Shown piece after piece: positions 55,630 through 64,000 of a DNA stretch of 64,000 bases (its first letter is position 1; the number at the start of each line of letters is the position of its first letter). The stretch covers positions 1-64,000 of the forward strand of contig WSYH01002431.1 in NCBI GenBank assembly GCA_036426205.1. The letters run 5' to 3'. A program made the translations under genes and the position numbers. This DNA comes from Ascaphus truei. Its lineage: Eukaryota; Chordata; Amphibia; Anura; Ascaphidae. The notes under the pieces are model-generated. The model saw nothing but the letters and a program-made list of their open reading frames with translations. It was not told where the DNA came from and searched no databases.

Positions 55630-56568
55630 TGTAACGGATCGGGGGACTCGCGCTTCCCATCGTGTCCCCGTCACCTAAAGTCCCACGGCGCTTAGCCATC
55701 CCACTTCCCTATGTCCCCGCTCTATCTCTTCCTCCTCTTTACCCCATCCCTCCGCGGCACTGTCCACACGCCCAGGCACGCGTTCAGCGCACGCGCGTGG
55801 TTCCCTCTCTAGGCGCGCGTATTCCCATTCGCTTGTCACTCATCGAATGGCCCCTCGGCATGTCTCCGCTTCCCCTTCCCTTCTGCCGAATACCTCCTCC
55901 GCGATGCACCCTCCATGCTCTGGTACACACGCGGTGCACACGAATAACAACCTTACAGAAGGCGCGCGCACCCGTTCTAGTTATCTGCCGTCCCCACGCA
56001 CTGGCTCCGCCCCCTGCCGGTTGCAGGCTATTACCTTGGATTACCTTCCTGTCTCCTCCCCTGCTCACTCTGACCTATCCCTGAAATTACCCACTCAAAC
56101 CTGTGCTCCACCTCTCACCCCTATTGGCCCCTCTTCCTATATAACCTCACTCTGTCCTCTCAGTCCTTGCTCTGCATAGCTTTCCTGTAGCTCCTGTGTG
56201 TGCAGTGTCTATGCCCAGCTCCCTTGTCTGTTTCAGCCCTGGTTCCTGTCCCTGCCCCTGCTTGGATTCCTTTGGCTTGAACTTGAACTCTGCTTTGGAG
56301 TTGACTATGCTTCTTTCTCCTGCCCTTGAACCCTGGCTATCGGATATCACTACGCTGCTCTCTCCAACCCCTGAACTCTGGCACTTGGACATTACCCTCC
56401 GACCTCTGGCACCCCGGACTCAGCAAGTATTACGTTAACCCTTACTCACCAGGCCTGGCAACGCTATTACCACATTCCGGCACGCCCTCACTGCTGTGGG
56501 TGCGTGTTATACCCTTTCCCGCCTCAGTACTGGGGACTGGCAAGGTCTGTGGGCATACAGGCATTACA
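55630..56568 (+). repeat. 5' LTR of chromovirus 3
   Basis: 939 bp with TGTAACGG...CATTACA ends. Confidence 0.85.
56123..56179 (+). promoter_or_regulatory. LTR promoter and transcript start, chromovirus 3
   Basis: ATTGG at 56123-56127, TATATAA at 56138-56144, inferred start GCTCTGCATAG at 56169-56179. Confidence 0.68.
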
Positions 56569-56579
56569 TTATGCAGAGC
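56569..56579 (+). other. Self-priming site, chromovirus 3
   Basis: TTATGCAGAGC pairs with GCTCTGCATAG (56169-56179) at ten Watson-Crick positions and one G-T. The central bases differ from chromovirus 2 at both partner sites. Confidence 0.75.
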
Positions 56580-56996
56580 CCAACAAATGCAGACCCCCCT
56601 GAGGTGGGCCAAGGTGTCTCCATGGAACATTGCCAATTCCTAAGCGACAAAATCTCTAATATCACACAAAGACTTTCTAATTTGTCTCTCCGGGAAGCTC
56701 CTGTGGCACCATCTGCCCCGGTCCCTGTGCCTATAAGTAATCCAGGGCCACATATTCCACCCCCCAACCGGTACGACGGGGATCCCCTCGCTTGCCGAGG
56801 GTTCCTGAATCAGTGTGACGTCCAATTCGAGATATTTCCCACTTTCCTATTGGTCATACTAAGGTGGCTTACGTTTATGCCCTACTCACTGGTGACGCTC
56901 TCACTTGGGCTTCTCCCCTCTGGGAATACAGACCAGATATAACCCAAGATTACTCCAAATTCCGGCATGAGTTCCAACAGGTTTTTGACACACCAG
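56580..56996 (+). pseudogene. Gag N-terminus/capsid of chromovirus 3, truncated
   Basis: The frame after the primer site reads NADPPEVGQGV, then a Pro-rich linker (APVPVPISNPGP) and the sushi/RTL-type capsid start YDGDPLACRGFLNQCDVQF. One frameshift near 56850 leads to KVAYVYALLTGDALTWASPLW and FRHEFQQVFDTPA, where the copy stops. Confidence 0.83.
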
Positions 56997-57919
56997 CTTC
57001 TTATGAGAAGAAGGAAATTAACATTCAGACAGGCAGGACAGTGGATACATTGGGGATTCACAAGTACATTATATGACCGGCCATTCCGGTGGGTGAATCA
57101 TGCATAACTTAAGTGCAGACTTCTGAGGCACCCCGCTGATGCATCGCCAGGCTGGCGGCATAAGTCCGGACTTAACAAAGACAGTGACAGAACCCAGTGT
57201 TACTTTAGGAGGAGTTATTATAAACAGTTTGCCCAGCAGATGTCCGGTACATAGGTAGACATTCTGCCGCCAGAGAAGGAGGCTTGGTTAGGTATGCTAA
57301 GAGGCTCAGGTGTGATGTTAGCGCATGACCCTTGGAAGCGCCTTGCCCGGCTGCAGGAACTGTGGGAAACTCTGCTGTAGGGTGGAGATTTGGTTCCCAC
57401 GCCGAGATTGGCTGCACATAGTACAGATAGGCTCTGAATGGTTTTAAAAGTCCATGCAGTCAGTGGGAACGGTACATTCACCTAGGGTTCCATCATGTAA
57501 AGAGACATTGTGCGGTACAAAACTATTCCATCGTAACTAAGATTTGCACCCTGCTTCAAAAGTTTGTTAGAACTAAGGATTTGTGAATGAATCCTGCAAG
57601 GGCAGAATGAAAAGTTTAACTTCAGCAGAGTAAGAGTGGTTGCAGGCAGCGCCACTAGCCAAAGACTGTTTTGCGGCTCTATTTGCGCACCAACCCCGCT
57701 CCTGGGAATTGGTGCCTAGAGATTTTATTTCGGTGAAGTTCGTTCCGGAAACATTTTATTTCATTTTGCCCCGTTCCAGTAAGTGTTTATTAGTGTTATT
57801 TTGTAATTCAAGCTGTGTGTGTTTCTCGTGTAAATAAATCACAATTTCTTTTATCTCACGTTTTGCTCAATCAAAGGATCCGGGTATTTTTGTGTTAAAA
57901 GCATTGGTCTACCGTGACA
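56997..57919 (+). mobile_element. LTR-A copy, plus orientation
   Basis: Reverse complement of 25113-26030 in content; ends CTACCGTGACA. It contains GGTTTTAAAAGTCC (TATA region) and GTAAATAAATCACAATTT. The 5' part is missing. Confidence 0.72.
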
Positions 57920-57972
57920 GTATATAAGAACTAATAGTTTTTAATTATGTTCTCGTCTTTATTTTCTAATAG

Positions 57973-58037
57973 GCAGCCTGGGGGGTTGGACTTCTTTTGT
58001 CAAAAAAACATTGTTTTAAACTGAATGGCATTAAAAG
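57973..58037 (+). CDS. gad1: GAD exon g (AAWGVGLLLSKKH...)
   Basis: A 65-nt exon of 21 codons and two bases of a split Arg. It reads AAWGVGLLLSKKHCFKLNG. The AAWG motif follows directly after the PLP-binding HVD. Vertebrate GADs have AAWGGGLL, so the second Gly is Val here (GTT), an unusual change next to the cofactor site. The acceptor is TTCTAATAG and the donor GTAGGT. Confidence 0.92.
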
Positions 58038-58127
58038 GTAGGTGAACTTCCTATCTTGGGTACATGTGAATGTCAAATGTAATCTCTGGAATATTTCCAA
58101 TGCGAACATATTTTTCTAATTATCTAG

Positions 58128-58206
58128 GGCCAATTCAGTCACTTGGAATCCACATAAAATGATGGGTGTTCCACTGCAGTGCTCTGCCATCCTAGTACGG
58201 GAAAAG
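58128..58206 (+). CDS. gad1: GAD exon h ([10 protein letters not shown]...), catalytic Lys
   Basis: A 79-nt exon: one base completes Arg, then 26 codons starting [20 protein letters not shown]. The Lys of NPHK is the Schiff-base lysine that binds PLP (Lys405 in GAD67). Pro in MMGVPLQ is GAD2-like, whereas CSAILV is GAD1-like. The intron before it is only 90 bp. The donor is GTAAGA. The following exon, expected to encode the C-terminal domain, was not found before 64000. Confidence 0.94.
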
Positions 58207-58289
58207 GTAAGATTATTTTGTTATTTTATGTATAAGTTATTTTAGGTAGAATAATGTCATTATTTTGCATTGATAGTTTAATAGTCCTG

Positions 58290-58359
58290 AAAGTAAGTGT
58301 GTGTGTGTGTGTGTGTGTGTGTGTTGTGTGTGTGTGTGTGTGTGTGTGTGGTGTTGTGT

Positions 58360-58395
<36 letters not shown>

Positions 58396-58440
58396 GTGTG
58401 TGTGTGTGTGTGTGTGTGTTGTTGTGTGTGTTTGTGTGTA
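58290..58440 (+). repeat. (GT)n microsatellite
   Basis: About 150 bp of GT repeats with GTTG interruptions, 84 bp after the last visible GAD exon donor. Confidence 0.95.
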
Positions 58441-58559
58441 CTGGTGTTTGTATATATGATTTTTAATTTGTGTTTGTGCTAAAATAGATCATAAAACATG
58501 AAAAATCGTTTTAAATAAGTATAACATCATAACAATTAGGAAACTACGATAAAAAAACC

Positions 58560-58735
58560 TGAAAACCATAAAGCTCAGTACAGTAAGTAAAGGCACTGAC
58601 TCTGAAAACAATGACACTGAGTTTGAATAGGGGAACCTCATTCAAATCCAGGTGTGTTAGTTCCTTGTTACATTGGGGTAAGTCTCTATATCCCGTACCG
58701 TCACTACATAATAGATGTAAGTAAGGGGAGGATAT
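58560..58735 (+). mobile_element. tRNA-derived SINE with MIR-like core
   Basis: AGCTCAGTACAGTAAGTAAAG and GGCACTGACTCTG look like a tRNA head with box A; CATTCAAATCCAGGTG resembles box B; TTGTTACATTGGGGTAAGTC matches the CORE-SINE 'ACCTTGGGCAAGT' segment. Moderately decayed. Confidence 0.5.
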
Positions 58736-59185
58736 ATGAGTAGAAAGACCGAGCACACATCACACATAAAAATTAATTGTTAATGTTCTATGGGATCATT
58801 GGTTCATTAATGTACATGCTAGTACACTGCGTACATTAAAAAGATATTTTTTATTGAATTAGTCTGTATGTCTATTTAAACATCCAGCTTTGTCCATCTA
58901 TAATATATAATATAGATGCATACATATTATCTAGTTACTAAGCAGCCACTTAGGGTCCTGTCTGTCATCTCTTTCTATATGGGTCGGCACTGGTAAAGCA
59001 GGTGTTAGGCACGTATGTGGCCCTTTAAGAAACAAATGCAATTTAAAAAAAAACAAGCTTTCTCGGAGCACTTGTTGATGTTGGACCTTACCAGCTTGGA
59101 GCTAATTTCCCTGCCAAGTAAAGCTAACTCAATTCCTTGAAACCTCTCCCAAAGTTCTTCTCAATAGAGATGGGCAAAATTATTG
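58736..59185. other. Intron sequence, no feature seen
   Basis: AT-rich; no gene or repeat recognised. Confidence 0.35.
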
Positions 59186-59928
59186 CCCCTCTCCCACTCT
59201 CCCCCCTCTGCCTCTTCCCCTCCCTTTCTTCCTTCTCCTCTCTTCTCCTTGCCTCACCTCTCTCAAACTCTTTTCTCCTCTTCCCCCCTTTCTCTCCTCT
59301 CCCCATCTCACCTCTCTTTCCCCTTTTCCCCTCCCCCTCTCTCTCCTATCTTCTTCTCTCCTGTCCACACACCCTCTCTCTTCCTTCCCCCTTTGTCCCC
59401 CTCCCACACTCTATCCCCCGCCCCCTTTTTCTAGCTCTCTCTCCCTCCTCCCCCTCTCTCCCCCTCTCTCCCCTCCTCCTTCCCCTCCTACCACCTACCC
59501 TTCACCCCTCCTCTCCCCTCTCCTCTCACCCTCTATCCCCCCGCCATCCCTCTCGTATCCACCTCCCCCCTTCTTTCCACCCCATTTCCCTCCCCTTTCC
59601 CTTCTCCCCCTCTCCCCATCTCTCGCTTCCCCACCCCCATCCCACCCCATATCTCTCCCCACAGCCTCTTTCTCTCTCCAACATTCTCCCCATCTCTCCC
59701 CTCCATCTTTTCTCTCTCCACCACTCTTTTTCTCCCCTCCCGCCATTTCTCTATACCTCCCCTATTTTCTCCCTCTACTACCTACTTACCACCCCCCTCC
59801 CTCCCTTCCCACCCTCTTCCCACCTGTATTTTCACCACTCTTCTCATCCACTCTCCATCTCTCCCCCTCCTCTCTTCTCCTCCTCTCTCCTCCCTCTCTC
59901 ACTCCTCTCCCACCCTCTCTTTCCATAA
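59186..59928 (+). repeat. 740-bp polypyrimidine tract
   Basis: Almost pure C/T on the plus strand with rare A/G. It yields long frames in several phases by composition only. Confidence 0.95.
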
Positions 59929-59929
59929 T

Positions 59930-59975
59930 TTATTTTTTACATAGTAGATGAGGTTGAAAAAAGAAATACGGCCAT
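59930..59975 (-). repeat. CR1 3' tail fragment
   Basis: Reverse complement of the CR1 end at about 3000-3040 (TACATAGTAGATGAGGTTGA). Confidence 0.7.
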
Positions 59976-60824
59976 CATTAAATATATATGTATATAAGTG
60001 TCAAAAAGGAGAGCTATTGAGCGTGGCAAATGTATACAACAAGCGACAGAGAAGCCCAATGCTACATCCAATATGACAAAAATACACAGTAAAATACTTA
60101 TATATTATAGAGGTAAATTGTATTTTATCTGTGAAAAAACAGGGAAATCCCCATGGAGCTACAATATGCAAGTGCTGTGAAAACCGGTATAAAAATATAT
60201 AATGCAGAGAGTGTCCCAAACAAATGTCCGATGTTATGTGTGGGTCTATGTGACTCCCACCTCACCTGTAGGACCTCTGGATATCCTCCGATCAGGTCAA
60301 TGGCACCATCCCCCGTGCAGATAGAGATGTTGACCCTCTTCACTCTGACACGGTTCTGGCTCCCCGGATAAACAGGACTGGCTGTTGGTAGTAAATGATC
60401 TGCAAGCAGAATCTCCCGCCGGCCTTAACCGGGTGCCTGATGATATGCCGCTATGTTTTCCAGCCAGACGGGATCTGGGGGGGCCGCTGGTAAGCTGGGT
60501 GAACCGGCGCGCAATCCAAAGCTGCAGCCGCTCGTCCCCCGCAAGCCGTCTATCCTAGCCGGAACAGGTGAGGCGCTGGGCGTGTAGACCGCACACTTGT
60601 CCAAAGATCCGGATCCACTCTGCAGCTCTGGAGGAAATCCCCCGATGATAACAGCTGCTCTGCAACGATAAACCGGAGCGTGCTGCTACCACTGATGAGA
60701 CAAAAATAGAAAAGAAAGAAAAAGCGAGCACTGCCAGGAAATGAAAAAAGGCGGGCGCAAAATTGAAATAAAGATTATTTATGGGCATAATGGCCAAAAA
60801 AACAAACACACAAGGTGATAAAAA

Positions 60825-60866
60825 ACTCTGACGCTTTCCCGCCTGTGGAGGCGCTTTATCAAAGAG
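60825..60866 (-). ncRNA. Hammerhead-like motif, left arm
   Basis: Minus strand: CTCT, TTGATAAAG, stem CGCC/GGCG with loop TCCACA, GGAAA, GCGTC, AGAG. Confidence 0.4.
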
Positions 60867-63354
60867 AACTGAGGTTCTCACAGTATCAGAATATATAGCA
60901 GTCTCTAAAGTGTACGCCCAATCTTAAACAATGAATCAAGGATGGTCTAACTGATTATGCAACAGCTGTGATTTTAAGCTGTTACAACGAACTTATAGTT
61001 AAGAGATGTTAACTGACGCTAATCATTATATGAGACTGTGAAACCCAAATGGTTACAACAAATGACAATAATATAAAAACAAAACAAGAAAGAAAAAAGA
61101 CTAATATTGAACATTATAGCAACAATGTGTCAAGTGTATTATTATAATGAGAAAAATCTATGTGCATGAAGGTAAAAATAAAAAATTATTAAAATAATAT
61201 ATATATATAATCAGTATAGTGCATTTACAATAAATGAACACTAATTAATGTGATAGTATAAGTGAATATTCAGACAGCAATATAACCATGTGTATACCTA
61301 ATGTATAGACATAGGGATATATAATATATGCTTATGGAGTTCATTTTTCTAAAACGTTAAATTATACTAATAAATGTGAAAACAATGATAAATAACATTA
61401 GTAAATAGAATTAGTCAAATCTTCAATGTGAAATAGATAATAGATACAGATAATTAAAAAAATAGTGATAAAAAAACCCTAATAAAAGTGGTGATATATA
61501 ATATATATGTAGTCACCTATATGTAGCTAGGAAATAATGATGAATATATATATAAATTTGGATATATAGTATTACGATAATAAAATAATATACCATATAA
61601 ATATCCCCTCTATAGGTAACTTGTCTTATGAATAGAAATATATCATACACTTAATGCATATCATACAGTGGAAACATATGTATAAATATATTACAAATCA
61701 ACAGTCTATTATATATAAATGACATAGAAGATATGTTTGGATAAAGAACATAGCGAGCAGAAATAATACATTTTGGGTATAAACAACAGATTTACAAAAA
61801 CCGGTTTATAAAAAATGCTTCAATTCCCAATCGATATTAATCCAGAGGGTTGCATGGTACTAAACTGTACATCCAATACTTTCTTTTCTGTTAGAGTACC
61901 CAATCTGTCTCTTCCCCGGTTGGGCATGTAGTGATCTATTCCTGAGAGAGGAAAGTTTTTAATGGTCCCCTGTGGACATACTGAAAATGTCTGGAGACCG
62001 GGTGGAATTGATCTTCTTGTTGATCGCACGGACATTTCCATGATTCTAGTTTAAGGGGGCCTAATGGTACGGCCCCACATAACCCTTTCCACATCCACAT
62101 CTCCTTGGATGTGGATTGGAAAGGGTTATGTGGGCCGTACCATAGGCCCCTTAAAACTAGAATCATGAACATGTCCGTGCGATCAACAAGAGAGATCAAT
62201 TCCACCCGGTCTCCAGACATTTTTCAGTATGTCCACAGGGGACCATTAAAAACTTTTCCTTCTCAGGAATAGATCACATACATGCCCCAATCCGGGAGGA
62301 GACAGATTGGTACTCTAAACAGAACAAGATGTATTGGATGTACAGTTTAGGTACCATGCACCCCTCTACTTAATATCGATTGGGATTGAAGCATTTTTTA
62401 TAAACCGGTTTTTGTAAATCTTTTTTATCCCAATATGTATTATTTCTGCTCGCTATGTTCTTTATCCAAACATATCTTCTATGTCATTTATATATAATAG
62501 ACTGTTGATTTGTATATATTTATACATATGTTCTCACTGTATGATATGCATTAAGTGTATGATATATTATTCATATCATAAGACAAGTTACCTATAGAGT
62601 GGATATTTATATTGGTTATATATATTTTATTATCGTAATTACTATATATCCAAATTTATATATATATTCATCATTTATTTCCCAGCTACATATAGGTGAC
62701 TACATTATATTATATATCACCACTTTGTTATTAGGGTTTTTTTATCACTATTTTTTTAATTTATCTGTATCTATTTATCTATTTCACATCTGAAGATTTG
62801 ACTAATTCTATTTACTAATGTTATTTATCATTGTTTTCACATTTTATTATGTATAGATTTAACGTTTTAGAAAAATTAATCTCATAAAGCACTTATATTA
62901 TATATCCCTATGTCTATACATTAGGTATACACATGGTTTATATTGCTGTCTGAATATTCACTTATACTATCACATTTAATTAGTGTTCATTTAATGTAAA
63001 TGCACTATCTGATTATATATATATATTATTTTTATATATATTTTTTTATTTTTACCTTCATGCACATAGATTTTTCTCATTATAATAATACACTTGACAC
63101 ATTGTTGCTATAATGTTCACTATTAGTCTTTTTTCTCTGTTGTGTTTTATATTATTGTCATTTGTTGTAACCATTGGGTTCTCACAGTCTCAATAATATA
63201 TTAGGTCATGTTAACATCTTATACTATAAGTTCGTTGTAACAGTTAAATCACAGCTGTTTGCATAATCAGTTAGACCATCCTCTGATTCATTGATTTAAG
63301 ATTAGGGCGTCACTTTAGGAACTGCTATATATTCTGATACTGGAGAACCTCAGT

Positions 63355-63397
63355 ACTCTTTGATAAAGCGCCTCCACGCGGGGAAACGCGTCAGAGT
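63355..63397 (+). ncRNA. Hammerhead-like motif, right arm
   Basis: Stem I ACTCT/AGAGT, core TTGATAAA, stem II GCG/CGC, GGGGAAA, stem III ACGCGT, then C. G8 of the core is A. Confidence 0.42.
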
Positions 63398-63752
63398 TTT
63401 TATCACCTTGTGTGTTTGTTTTTTTGGCCATTATGCCCAATAAATAATCTTTATTTCAATTTTTGCCCCAGCCTTTTTTCATTTCCTGGCAGTGCTCCGC
63501 TTTTTTCTTTCTTTTGTATTTTATCTGGTAGTGTTAGGACCTGCGAACTGGGTCACCTTGTCATGGCTCACAAGCTTACAATGCTTTGGCCAAAGGGTTA
63601 AACTAAATGACCCCTTTTCAAGAGAATATATAAGTATTTTACTGTGTATTTTTGTCATATTGGATGTAGCATTGGGCTTCTCTGTCGCTTGTAGTATACA
63701 ATTGCCACGCTCAATAGCTCTCCTTTTTGACACTTATATACATATATATTTT

Positions 63753-64000
63753 GTGGGGCTCAGGGGTTCCTAAAATGAGCTTGCTGGGGTTCTGTGTGTT
63801 TTTTGTCCTCTTCCCTAAAAGCCAAGATGGATTACCATGAATAATAGGCTACTTGTTTGTTTTTTAAGTGCAGATTATGTTTCACTTCATTGAGACATTT
63901 TTATTATTCATTAATTTTGATAGGATATTCATTTATGTGACTATCTTTTAAAGTGTGTGACTATCTTTTAAATACAACTTCTGGTGGGGCCTGATATCTA
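63753..64000. other. Unassigned sequence at window end
   Basis: No GAD exon or other feature recognised. Confidence 0.35.

Larger units (their letters stand above)
55630..56996 (+). mobile_element. Chromovirus 3, 5' end only
   Basis: A complete 5' LTR (55630-56568), primer site (56569-56579) and the start of gag. It is cut off at about 56996 where an LTR-A copy begins, so only the first ~1.37 kb remains. Confidence 0.85.
4764..58206 (+). other. gad1: Glutamate decarboxylase gene, partial (8 internal exons)
   Basis: This is the span of a pyridoxal-phosphate-dependent glutamate decarboxylase gene, whose product makes GABA from glutamate in the cytosol and at synaptic vesicles. Eight exons at 4764-4854, 36164-36276, 37752-37867, 42768-42847, 43587-43641, 53212-53328, 57973-58037 and 58128-58206 splice in frame to about 238 residues with no stop. 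All introns are GT-AG; their sizes are 31309, 1475, 4900, 739, 9570, 4644 and 90 bp. Counting from the PLP lysine, the segment aligns without gaps to about residues 184-421 of human GAD67, and His291, Asp373 and Lys405 equivalents are present. Paralogue choice is uncertain: exon 1 is GAD1-like, while exons 5 and 8 carry GAD2-like residues. An amphibian gad1.2 or gad3-type gene is possible. Earlier and later exons are not in the window. Confidence 0.9.
59980..63752. repeat. 3.8-kb imperfect palindrome
   Basis: The left arm (59980-62100) and right arm (62106-63752) are reverse complements, centred near 62103 in ACATCCACATCTCCTTGGAT. The outer tips are TATATGTATATAAGTGTC and GACACTTATATACATATA. 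About 480 bp (60130-60620) is present only in the left arm. Hammerhead-like motifs lie at 60825-60866 (minus) and 63355-63397 (plus). No protein-coding sequence was recognised. Confidence 0.9.

Noticed and set aside
58254..58482. Cys/Val-rich open frames
   Set aside because: Translation of the GT microsatellite.
59137..59928. 263-codon open frame rich in Ser, Pro, Leu and Phe
   Set aside because: It coincides with the polypyrimidine tract; open frames also exist on the opposite strand. Composition artefact, not a gene.
1..64000. CRISPR arrays, bacterial operons, rRNA or intact tRNA genes
   Set aside because: No regularly spaced direct repeats, Shine-Dalgarno-led gene clusters or cloverleaf sequences were seen; only a decayed tRNA-derived SINE head at about 58560.

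Overview
This window looks like vertebrate, most likely anuran amphibian, genomic DNA. The evidence is a host gene with small exons and very long introns, together with a repeat fauna of CR1, L2 and L1/Tx1 LINEs, Penelope-like elements, chromodomain Ty3/gypsy elements, CACTA-like and hAT-like MITEs and many fold-back elements. No bacterial, viral or CRISPR features were seen.

Host gene. The only conserved host coding sequence is a plus-strand glutamate decarboxylase gene (GAD1/GAD67-like). Eight consecutive coding exons run from 4764 to 58206. All reading phases agree and all junctions are GT-AG. They correspond to about residues 184-421 of human GAD67 and include the PLP-site His, Asp and Lys. 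Upstream exons, the C-terminal half and the promoter lie outside the window. Introns range from 90 bp to 31.3 kb. Some exons look more like GAD1 and others more like GAD2, so a gad1.2/gad3-type paralogue is possible.

Layout. 1-4763: a CR1 LINE broken by an L2-like element and a GC-rich CACTA-like MITE, then a truncated minus-strand Penelope-like element. 4855-36163 (first intron): a repeat module holding a captured bzw1 fragment; a minus-strand chromovirus (7762-14166) with two fold-back insertions; module copies and minisatellites; a plus-strand chromovirus with both LTRs (18541-24388); a long solo LTR (25113-26682); and a minus-strand, apparently non-autonomous LTR element (27700-32980) that contains a palindromic insertion, a Ser/Pro-rich ORF and a nested solo LTR. 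36277-53211: LINE pieces, MITEs, nested solo LTRs, a Tx1-like LINE fragment, a second copy of the non-autonomous LTR element and a hammerhead-like element. 53329-57972: a solo LTR, a truncated chromovirus 5' end and another LTR fragment. 58207-64000: a SINE, a 740-bp polypyrimidine tract and a 3.8-kb imperfect palindrome.

Most notable signals. (1) In four LTR elements an 11-nt sequence inside the LTR is complementary to the 11 nt directly after the LTR, and the two sites change together between elements. This is the signature of Tf1/sushi-type self-primed reverse transcription. (2) Hammerhead-ribozyme-like folds occur at several loci. The best has one core mismatch, and at three loci they lie at or beside the centre of palindromic elements. 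Two palindrome-bearing insertions have 15-16 bp target duplications. (3) A Ser/Thr/Pro-rich ORF in a non-autonomous LTR family stays open on both sides of a later solo-LTR insertion.
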